This document shows positions 1 through 6,450 of a stretch of 7,485 nt of DNA, piece after piece (positions within the stretch are counted from its first letter, which is position 1; each line of letters begins with the position of its first letter). The stretch comes from Jatrophihabitans sp. GTDB taxonomy: Bacteria > Actinomycetota > Actinomycetes > Mycobacteriales > Jatrophihabitantaceae. The notes under the pieces were generated by a model. That model worked only from the letters and a program-made list of their open reading frames with translations, had not been told where the DNA came from and did no database searches. Where the stretch lies: contig SCQZ01000468.1 of the NCBI GenBank assembly GCA_004299665.1, forward strand, positions 1 through 7,485. Direction: 5' to 3'. The position numbers and the translations under genes are program-made.

Positions 1-142
1 GGTGCTGCTGCTGCGCGACGTCGCGGACGAGGTCGTCTGTCCCGAGATCGCCGCGCCCGGGTGCTTCGGCGGCGTCGGCCGGTACTACCGGGACTTCGCA
101 CCGGTCCCGGACGCCGAGGTGCTGCGCCTGCTCGCCCCGTAG
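1..142 (+). CDS. Phosphoribosyltransferase family protein (COG1926-like), C-terminal fragment
   Basis: Reading from base 2, an open frame of 46 codons runs to TAG at 140-142; the gene starts before the window. The tail contains ADEVVCPE, then GGVGRYYRDF, then a D-A-E-V-L-R-L-L end. This matches the C-terminus of predicted phosphoribosyltransferases of the COG1926 type, where a D-E-V-V-C element is followed by a V-G-x-[WY]-Y-x-D-F element and a short acidic helix. These proteins are usually cytoplasmic, and the substrate of most members is unknown. The catalytic PRPP-binding loop lies outside the window, so activity cannot be judged. Codon use is typical of the neighbouring genes. The gene converges on the minus-strand membrane protein gene, with a hairpin in the 53-base gap. 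The family call rests on the tail motifs only. Confidence 0.72.
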   Translation, partial: VLLLRDVADEVVCPEIAAPGCFGGVGRYYRDFAPVPDAEVLRLLAP

Positions 143-146
143 CCCG

Positions 147-175
147 GGGCCGGCTCCCCGTCACGGAACCGGCCC
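147..175. terminator. Candidate bidirectional terminator hairpin in a convergent gap
   Basis: The arms GGGCCGG (147-153) and CCGGCCC (169-175) are perfect inverted repeats. A small inner CCG-TCA-CGG stem (158-166) lies between them. The hairpin begins five bases after the stop of the phosphoribosyltransferase gene and ends 20 bases from the stop of the opposing membrane-protein gene. It could therefore stop transcripts from both sides. There is no T-tract, which is common for GC-rich actinomycete terminators but lowers certainty. Confidence 0.45.
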
Positions 176-195
176 ATCGCCGCCCCTGCTCGCTC

Positions 196-567
196 TCAGC
201 GGCGCAGGGACGGGGCCTCGACGCCGAACGCCGCGAGATACACCGCCAGCGCGCCGGCCTGGATCAGCCGGTCGCGCAGCGTCTCGTTCGGATCGACCAG
301 TTGCATCACGAGCACGAACGTCACCGCCACGGCGAGCACCAACGCGGCCACGGCGGTCCGGCGCGCCACCCGGCGGTTGCCCGAGTGCAGGCCAACCGCG
401 ACCAGCGCGAGCGGCAGCGCCATGAATGCCAGTTCGATCGGGGCCGCGACCCAGCCCTCGGCGTTGTCCGGGTTCAGCCCGTCGCCGATCGCCACCACGA
501 CCGCCGCGACGGTCGCGGCGACGACGATCCAGAACACCACCCTGCGGGTCCCCGCTGACCGCTCCAC
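196..567 (-). CDS. Small four-helix integral membrane protein of unknown function
   Basis: This 123-residue protein starts at GTG (565-567), with GGGAGG at 573-578, five bases upstream, as a good ribosome binding site. It has four hydrophobic segments at about residues 10-30, 43-60, 71-91 and 101-116. Short loops separate them, and a basic patch (RRVARR, 65-70) sits before the third helix. The N-terminus carries positive charge (RR at 8-9), suggesting a cytoplasmic N-terminus and four spans. I see no catalytic motif or conserved metal or cysteine residues, and I do not recognise a family. It lies downstream of the malic enzyme gene on the same strand with a 98-base gap that contains a hairpin. 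It may therefore have its own promoter rather than being the last gene of the block. That it is a real gene is supported by the ribosome binding site, hydrophobic pattern and codon use; the function is open. Confidence 0.75.
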   Translation of the reverse strand: MERSAGTRRVVFWIVVAATVAAVVVAIGDGLNPDNAEGWVAAPIELAFMALPLALVAVGLHSGNRRVARRTAVAALVLAVAVTFVLVMQLVDPNETLRDRLIQAGALAVYLAAFGVEAPSLRR

Positions 568-637
568 GGTCGCCTCCCGGTCTCGGCCCCAGTGTGTCGG
601 GCACCGGAGCGCCGCCGCGATGCCCGAACGTCCCGCG

Positions 638-665
638 ACCGGCGGACCTTGGGCCGCAACGCCGG

Positions 666-666
<1 letters not shown>
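638..666 (-). terminator. Candidate hairpin terminator after the malic enzyme gene
   Basis: On the minus strand the arms ACCGGCG and CGCCGGT (plus-strand 660-666 and 638-644) form a perfect 7-bp stem with a 15-base loop. The stem begins inside the malic enzyme stop codon. An alternative inner GCGG/CCGC stem (642-645 with 654-657) competes with the main one. No T-tract follows. This would separate the malic enzyme transcript from the membrane-protein gene downstream. Confidence 0.35.
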
Positions 667-2054
<1,388 letters not shown>

Positions 2055-2102
2055 CGTCTCTCCCCACCTCGTCGGGTCGAGACCTATTCAATCGCGCCCG
2101 GG

Positions 2103-3008
2103 TCAGGCCACCGGAACCGCGGCGGCCGCCGCGCGGCGCTCGACGAAGCGCGCGGCCCGCCGGTCCAGTTCGGCGAGGAAGTCACCGAGCTCGTCACGGG
2201 CCTGCTCGCCGGTCGCGCCGAGATCGGTGCGCTCGAACACCCGCCAGTACCGCAGCACCGGCATCACCACCTCGTCGTGGTGCAGCCGCAGGTCGTAGAT
2301 CCCGGCCTTGGCGATCGTCAGCGAACTGCGCGCGAAGTCGGGCATGCTCGCGCCCGGCATGGCGAACCTGACCACCTCGTCGCGGATCGCCTGCATCGCC
2401 TCGTCCGGGACCAGGTCGAGCGCCGCGGACATCAGGTTGCGGTAGAAGACCATGTGCAGGTTCTCGTCGGTGGCGATGCGGGCCAGCAGTTGCTCGGCGA
2501 CCTGGCACCCGCTCGCGCGGCCGGTGTTGCGGTGTGAGACGCGGGTCGCCAGTTCCTGGAACGAGACGTACGCCAGCGCGCGCAGCGCCGTCTTGTCGCC
2601 GGAGTCGTACCCGGCGCTCATGTGGGTCATCCGCGCCCGCTCGAGGGCCACCGGGTCGACGCCGCGGGTGACGACCAGGTAGTCGCGCAGCGCGATCCCG
2701 TGCCGTCCCTCCTCCGCGGTCCAGCGCCCGACCCACTCCCCCCACGCGCCGTCCCGCCCGAAGCGCGTGGCGATCTCGCGGTGGTAGGACGGCAGGTTGT
2801 CCTCGGTCAGCAGGTTGACGATCATCGCGGTCCGGGCGACCGGATCGAGCGACGAGTCCTCGGGTTGCCAGTCGACGCCGCCGAGGAACGCGAAGTCGCG
2901 CCCGCGGCTCCAGGGCACGTAGTCGTGCGGGTGCCACTCGCGGGCGAGCCGCAGATGGCGATCGAGGTTGGCGGCGACGGTGGGCTCGAGCTCGACCAGG
3001 ACGTCCAT
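2103..3008 (-). CDS. desA: Acyl-ACP desaturase, soluble diiron type (DesA1/DesA2-like)
   Basis: Introduces a cis double bond into an ACP-bound fatty acyl chain, using O2 and electrons from ferredoxin. The 301-residue protein shows the full ferritin-like ligand set: E69 (in TEDNLPSYH), E100 and H103 (in AEEGRH), E152 (in SFQELATR), and E182 and H185 (in DENLHMVFY). The stretches HDYVPW (28-33), GIALRDYLVVTR (104-115) and DEVVMPVL (245-252) closely resemble mycobacterial DesA1 as I recall it. That enzyme acts on meromycolate or fatty acid precursors. The protein is shorter than DesA1 (338 residues), mainly at the C-terminus and in the segment after residue 125. ATG at 3006-3008 has no Shine-Dalgarno sequence. 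A TAGCGT -10-like hexamer ends seven bases before the ATG, so the message may be leaderless. Tandem palindromes cover this promoter. No ferredoxin or reductase gene is in the window. Substrate and double-bond position cannot be inferred. Confidence 0.93.
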   Translation of the reverse strand: MDVLVELEPTVAANLDRHLRLAREWHPHDYVPWSRGRDFAFLGGVDWQPEDSSLDPVARTAMIVNLLTEDNLPSYHREIATRFGRDGAWGEWVGRWTAEEGRHGIALRDYLVVTRGVDPVALERARMTHMSAGYDSGDKTALRALAYVSFQELATRVSHRNTGRASGCQVAEQLLARIATDENLHMVFYRNLMSAALDLVPDEAMQAIRDEVVRFAMPGASMPDFARSSLTIAKAGIYDLRLHHDEVVMPVLRYWRVFERTDLGATGEQARDELGDFLAELDRRAARFVERRAAAAAVPVA

Positions 3009-3012
3009 GAGG

Positions 3013-3043
3013 CTACGCTAGCGTAGGTTACGCGACCGTAACC
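3013..3043 (-). promoter_or_regulatory. Tandem palindromic operator and probable promoter of the desaturase gene
   Basis: A perfect 14-bp palindrome CTACGCTAGCGTAG (3013-3026) is followed at once by the inverted repeat GGTTACG-CGAC-CGTAACC (3026-3043). Both share the core TACG-N4-CGTA, and their centres are 15 bp apart. The half-sites TACG, CGTA, TACG and CGTA begin at 3014, 3022, 3029 and 3037. The near edge is only four bases from the desaturase ATG. It overlaps a minus-strand TAGCGT hexamer that could be the -10 of a leaderless promoter. A protein bound here would block RNA polymerase. A TetR-type, acyl-CoA-responsive repressor such as MadR of mycobacterial desaturase genes is the natural candidate class. 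That assignment is inference, and no regulator gene is present in the window. Confidence 0.7.
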
Positions 3044-3051
3044 AGCAGGTC

Positions 3052-3534
3052 TCAGCGAGCTGCCGCCTCCGCGATGCGCTTGATCGCCGCCAGCGTCACC
3101 GCGATCCCGGCGTGCGCGGTACGGGTGCGCTCCTCGATCTGCGCCGGCGCCGCGTCGCCGTACCGTTCGACGAACCCGGCCATGCCCTGCGGCCGGAACT
3201 CCCACGACTCGGTCAGTTCGACGCCGCCGTCGACGTCGTTCATGGTGTAGCCCCACCGGACCCAGCCGCCGTTCACCTCCCAGGCGAACTCGCGCCCCGG
3301 CTGTGCCACCACGACCTCACTGCGGCTCTCCCAGGTGCGCTCCGGCGTCTCGTTGTGCCCGGTGAAGTGCGCCCCGACGCGCGGGCCGTCGCCGTCGTCC
3401 CACCGGCACCAGCGGCACACCGGGCTCCACTCCCCCGTCCGCGTCACGTCCGAGACGAGGTCGTAGACCTGCTGCGCGGTGGCGGCCACGACGATCGATT
3501 GCTGATGGGTACGAGCGTCCACGACCGCGATCAT
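3052..3534 (-). CDS. SRPBCC (START/Bet v1-fold) family protein, polyketide-cyclase-like
   Basis: This 160-residue protein has the pattern of a single SRPBCC domain. It opens with a strand in HQQSIVVAATA (10-20), then the helix QQVYDLVSDVTRTGEWSP (21-38), which is the hallmark A-x-x-V-[YW]-x-L-[VI]-[ST]-D segment. Alternating strands follow (PRVGAHFTGH 51-60, WESRSEVVVAQPG 68-80, FAWEV 83-87, WVRWGYTMN 91-99, GVELTESWEF 104-113), and a long C-terminal helix covers about 128-158. Such proteins bind hydrophobic ligands in a cavity; some are cyclases or lipid carriers, and many are uncharacterised. ATG at 3532-3534 has GAGGA very close upstream; a GTG four codons later (3520-3522) is an alternative start. 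It begins 17 bases after the end of the PLP lyase gene, so cotranscription with it is likely. The desaturase begins 43 bases after its stop. The ligand is unknown. Confidence 0.85.
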   Translation of the reverse strand: MIAVVDARTHQQSIVVAATAQQVYDLVSDVTRTGEWSPVCRWCRWDDGDGPRVGAHFTGHNETPERTWESRSEVVVAQPGREFAWEVNGGWVRWGYTMNDVDGGVELTESWEFRPQGMAGFVERYGDAAPAQIEERTRTAHAGIAVTLAAIKRIAEAAAR

Positions 3535-3550
3535 CGTCCTCGCGCGCCCG

Positions 3551-4816
3551 TCAGGGAAGATGGCGGTCGATCGCAGCCACGAGCCGGTCGGCGTCGGCGG
3601 CGGAGAACGGCAGCGGCGGCTTGATCTTGATCACGTTGTCGTCGGGACCGTCGCGCGAGACCAGGATCCGCTCCCGCCGCAGCGCGGCGACGAGCTTGCG
3701 GGCCAGATCGGTCGCGGGGGTGCGGGCCTCGGGGTCGGTCACCAGCTCGATGCCGACGAACAGGCCCTGGCCGCGCACGTCCCCGATCGCCTCGTGCCGC
3801 TGTGCGACGGCCCGCAACCCCGCCAGCAGGTGGGCGCCGACGACCCGGGCGTGCTCCTGCAGGCGCTCCCGCTCCAGGACGTCCAGGACCGCCAGCCCCG
3901 CGGCGCACGCCACGGGGCTGCCGCCGAAGGTGTTGAAGTACTCCATCCCGCCGGCGAAGGAGGCGGCGACCTCGGGTGTCGTCACGACCGCGCCCAGCGG
4001 GTAGCTGTTCCCGATCGGCTTGCCCAGGGTCACGATGTCCGGCACGGCGCCCTGGGACTGGAAGGCCCACAGGGAGGTCCCGACCCGGCCGAAACCGATC
4101 TGGACCTCGTCGGCCACCGCGACCGCGCCGGCGGCCCGCGCGGCCTCGAACGCGCCGGCCAGATAGCCGTCGGGCGGGACGATCTGCCCGCCGGTGCCCA
4201 TCAGCGGCTCGGCGAAGAACGCGCCCGGACGGCACCGCTCCAGCGCGTCGCGCACCTCCTGCACGTAGCGCGGACCGCTGTCCGCTCCCCGGTGGCGGCC
4301 GCGGTACGGGTCGGGGCGCGGCACGACCTGCACGTGCGGCGGCCGTCCGGAGCCGCCGCGCCCGTCGAACTTGTACGGGCTGATGTCGATCAGGCCGGTG
4401 GTGTGCCCGTGGTACGCGCTGTCCTGCACCGCCACCTCGCGCCGGCCGGTGTGGGCCCGGACCATGCGCAGCGCCAACTCGTTCGCCTCGCTGCCGGAGT
4501 TGACGAACACGCACACGCTCAGCGGGTCCGGCAGCAGGTCGGTCAGCCGCTGCGCGTACTCGGCCAGCCCCTCGTACAGGAAGCGGGTGTTCGTGTTGAC
4601 CAGCGCGAGCTGCCGGCACACCGCCTCGGTCACCGCCGGGTGGCTGTGGCCCACGTGCGGCACGTTGTTCATGCAGTCGAGGAACTCGGTGCCGCGCTCG
4701 TCGTACAGGTACTGGCCCTGGCCCCGCACCACGTGGATCGGATCGTCCGGGTACAGCACGGACAGGGCCGAGGAGAGGTGGGCCGTACGGGTGGCAAGCA
4801 GCTCGGCGGTGTTCAC
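3551..4816 (-). CDS. Class III PLP enzyme, phosphoethanolamine/phosphohydroxylysine phospho-lyase-like
   Basis: A fold-type I PLP enzyme of the class III aminotransferase family. The 421-residue protein has the phosphate-binding SGSEAN (107-112), the ring-stacking Y135-H136, D236 in ADEVQIGFGRVG, and the PLP lysine K266 in TLGKPIGN. Several stretches are typical of the animal ammoniophospholyases ETNPPL and PHYKPL (AGXT2L1/AGXT2L2) rather than of ordinary GABA or ornithine transaminases: CMNNVPHVGHSHP (48-60), NTNTRFLYEG (74-83), SPYKF (146-150), DPYRG (169-173), GMEYFNTFGGSP (290-301), RTPAT (365-369) and DNVIKIKPP (393-401). Those enzymes eliminate phosphate and ammonia from a phosphorylated amino alcohol, giving an aldehyde. 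The GTG start overlaps the upstream kinase stop as GTGA, implying translational coupling. A phospho-lyase role is therefore better supported than transamination, but the substrate is not determined and an omega-transaminase cannot be excluded. Confidence 0.9.
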   Translation of the reverse strand: MNTAELLATRTAHLSSALSVLYPDDPIHVVRGQGQYLYDERGTEFLDCMNNVPHVGHSHPAVTEAVCRQLALVNTNTRFLYEGLAEYAQRLTDLLPDPLSVCVFVNSGSEANELALRMVRAHTGRREVAVQDSAYHGHTTGLIDISPYKFDGRGGSGRPPHVQVVPRPDPYRGRHRGADSGPRYVQEVRDALERCRPGAFFAEPLMGTGGQIVPPDGYLAGAFEAARAAGAVAVADEVQIGFGRVGTSLWAFQSQGAVPDIVTLGKPIGNSYPLGAVVTTPEVAASFAGGMEYFNTFGGSPVACAAGLAVLDVLERERLQEHARVVGAHLLAGLRAVAQRHEAIGDVRGQGLFVGIELVTDPEARTPATDLARKLVAALRRERILVSRDGPDDNVIKIKPPLPFSAADADRLVAAIDRHLP

Positions 4817-5790
4817 AACGGGAAGCCGTCCTCTCGCTCGAGCAGCCTCCAGGCCGGTGCCTCGGAGACGCGCAGGTAGTCATTGTCCGGATGCAGCCGC
4901 TGCTGGCGCGCCGAGATCGCGACGCTCGTCGCGAGGCGCACCCGCACGAGCAGCGGAAGCACGTCGCGCTCGAGGTCCGTCAGCGTCCTGTGACGGGCAT
5001 AGCCGGCGACGACCGCCGTGGCGACCGACCCAGGGTCGGGACGGTCGAGCATCGCGTACGCGCAGGCGATCGCCAGGTCGTTCACGGTCGCGGTGTGGAT
5101 CGCGTCACCGAAGTCGATCAAGCCCGCGACGCGGCCGCCGGACACCAGGACGTTGTGGTCGTTGGCGTCGTTGTGGATCACCGAGTGCGGCAGGGCGGCG
5201 AGGGCGGGTGCGAGGCGCCCGCGGACCTGCGCGAGCACGTCGCGCACCAGGTCCTGACGCGCCCGCCCGCGAACCGCGCCGACGTGGGCCTGCAGCGTCC
5301 TCTGTGCGTGCGTCACGTCCCACTGCAGGTCCCTTCCGTGCGCGGCCGGGTGGTCGAAGCCCGCCAGCGCCACCGCCGAGCGGCCGACGACATCGCCCAG
5401 GCTCTCGAAGACGGCGGTACCGGGGTCGCGCACCCCGGCCAGCGGGGCACCGGGCAGGAAGCCGATCAGCCATGCCAGGTGCGCACCCACCCGCACCCAG
5501 GGCGCTCCGGACGACGTCGGGTGTACCGGTGGGCACGGCACCGCTGCCGCGCCGAGCCGGCGCATCAATGCCTGCTGGAGGTCGATCGATCCCGGTCCGT
5601 CGGCGGCGTTGGCGATCTTCAGGACGTACGCCGGCATCCCGTCGATCTCGACCAGCCAGTTCTGGTCCCGCTCGGAGACGAGTTCGCGGACCGTGCCCCG
5701 CAGCCCCCAGTGGCGCAGCAGCGCTGCCGCCTGTTCACCCCCGACGGTGGGGCGGCCGGAGAGCTGCGTCAGATCCCGGCCGGATGTCAC
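4813..5790 (-). CDS. Aminoglycoside phosphotransferase-fold small-molecule kinase, probable partner of the phospho-lyase
   Basis: Kinase of the APH/choline-kinase fold. Counting from the GTG at 5788-5790 (325 residues), it has SERDQNWLV (39-47), K58 in YVLKIAN, the catalytic loop HNDANDHNVLV (206-216: H206, D208, N213) and the metal-binding DFGD (226-229). These are the standard nucleotide and phosphotransfer residues. The best precedent is hydroxylysine kinase (HYKK/AGPHD1), which phosphorylates the 5-hydroxyl of hydroxylysine and whose product is split by a class III PLP lyase. Here exactly such a lyase follows with a 4-base GTGA overlap. The frame stays open to 6123, but that would cover the divergent peroxidase gene. 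Only the GTGs at 5788-5790 and 5803-5805 (330 residues) are sensible starts, and neither has a clear Shine-Dalgarno sequence. The substrate could be ethanolamine, hydroxylysine or another amino alcohol. A classical aminoglycoside-resistance role is unlikely given the partner gene. Confidence 0.87.
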   Translation of the reverse strand: MTSGRDLTQLSGRPTVGGEQAAALLRHWGLRGTVRELVSERDQNWLVEIDGMPAYVLKIANAADGPGSIDLQQALMRRLGAAAVPCPPVHPTSSGAPWVRVGAHLAWLIGFLPGAPLAGVRDPGTAVFESLGDVVGRSAVALAGFDHPAAHGRDLQWDVTHAQRTLQAHVGAVRGRARQDLVRDVLAQVRGRLAPALAALPHSVIHNDANDHNVLVSGGRVAGLIDFGDAIHTATVNDLAIACAYAMLDRPDPGSVATAVVAGYARHRTLTDLERDVLPLLVRVRLATSVAISARQQRLHPDNDYLRVSEAPAWRLLEREDGFPL

Positions 5791-5887
5791 ACCGGATGAT
5801 TGCACGCGACCCGTCGCGTCGGATCGCGCACTGGTACGCGCAGTTCCTGGCTGCCTGGCTCCTGGCCGGCCGCTTCGTCGCCTGCGG

Positions 5888-5899
5888 TAGAACAGTCGT
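5888..5899 (+). promoter_or_regulatory. Probable leaderless -10 element of the peroxidase gene
   Basis: TAGAAC at 5888-5893 lies six bases before the ATG at 5900. That places the predicted transcription start at or beside the A of the start codon. No Shine-Dalgarno sequence precedes the ATG. A -10 hexamer close to the start codon with no leader is a common actinomycete arrangement. No good -35 is visible. The rest of the divergent gap (5806-5887) shows no clear operator. Confidence 0.4.
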
Positions 5900-6379
5900 A
5901 TGAGCGACTTGACGACACTGCCGGTCACCACGCTGGCCGGCGCGCAGACGACCTTCGGCGAGTTCACCGGTGGCGGGACCGCCCTGGTCGTGAACGTGGC
6001 CAGCCGGTGCGGGCTGACTCCCCAATACGCGAAACTCGAGGCGCTGCACGAGCGGTTCGCCGGCCAGGACTTCACCGTCGTCGGATTCCCCTGCAACCAG
6101 TTCATGGCCCAGGAGCCGGGCACCGACGAGGAGATCGCGCAGTTCTGCAGCGCGACCTACGGCGTCACGTTCCCGATGTCGACCAAGATCGAGGTGAACG
6201 GCGACGGGCGCGATCCGATCTACCGCGAACTGATCGCCGCCGGCGGCGCGGACGACATCCAGTGGAACTTCGAGAAGTTCCTCGTGGGGCCCGAGGGCGA
6301 CGTGCTGGCGCGCTTCGCCCCGCGCACCGAGCCGGACGCCCCGGAGGTCGTCGACGCGATCGAGCGCGCGCTCGCCTGA
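5900..6379 (+). CDS. Glutathione peroxidase family protein (Cys type, probably thioredoxin-dependent)
   Basis: Reduces hydrogen peroxide or organic and lipid hydroperoxides in the cytoplasm. The 159-residue protein has the three family signatures: NVASRCG with peroxidatic Cys37 (Cys, not selenocysteine), GFPCNQFMAQEPG (62-74) with Cys65 and Gln71, and WNFEKFLV (122-129). The catalytic tetrad Cys37, Gln71, Trp122 and Asn123 is complete. Cys83 in FCSATYG sits where the resolving cysteine of thioredoxin-dependent Cys-peroxidases is found. Most actinomycetes use mycothiol and thioredoxin rather than glutathione, so thioredoxin is the likely reductant, although this is inferred. The usual F-G-G-Q-E-P-G loop reads F-M-A-Q-E-P-G, a mild substitution. 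Length is normal for the bacterial family. The gene is divergent from the kinase gene and convergent with the secreted-protein gene, so it is probably a single-gene transcript. Confidence 0.94.
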   Translation: MSDLTTLPVTTLAGAQTTFGEFTGGGTALVVNVASRCGLTPQYAKLEALHERFAGQDFTVVGFPCNQFMAQEPGTDEEIAQFCSATYGVTFPMSTKIEVNGDGRDPIYRELIAAGGADDIQWNFEKFLVGPEGDVLARFAPRTEPDAPEVVDAIERALA

Positions 6380-6386
6380 CAGTGAC

Positions 6387-6422
6387 CGGTGGGGTGACGC
6401 CCACTCGCGCGCCACCCCACCG
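6387..6422. terminator. Bidirectional terminator hairpin between convergent genes
   Basis: The arms CGGTGGGGTG (6387-6396) and CACCCCACCG (6413-6422) are perfectly complementary over 10 bp. Three further pairs form after one mismatch (6398-6400 with 6409-6411), leaving an 8-base loop. It begins eight bases after the peroxidase stop and ends 28 bases from the stop of the opposing gene, an ideal place to end both transcripts. A second small hairpin GGCCT-C-AGGCC lies at 6430-6440. There is no T-tract. Confidence 0.65.
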
Positions 6423-6450
6423 ACCGCCCGGCCTCAGGCCCGGAACCGCA

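Noticed and set aside
3560..4879. A 439-codon plus-strand frame opposite the PLP lyase
   Set aside because: It is fully antisense to a gene with complete catalytic motifs, and its protein has no recognisable fold pattern.
4813..5790. Aminoglycoside resistance gene
   Set aside because: Only the general kinase fold supports this. Translational coupling to a phospho-lyase-type PLP enzyme points to a metabolic substrate instead.
5998..6018. Selenocysteine codon in the peroxidase active site
   Set aside because: The active-site codon is TGC (Cys37), not TGA, so no recoding is needed.
5806..6123. N-terminal extension of the kinase to an ATG at 6123
   Set aside because: It would cover the first part of the well-supported peroxidase gene on the other strand, and the added residues have no kinase features.
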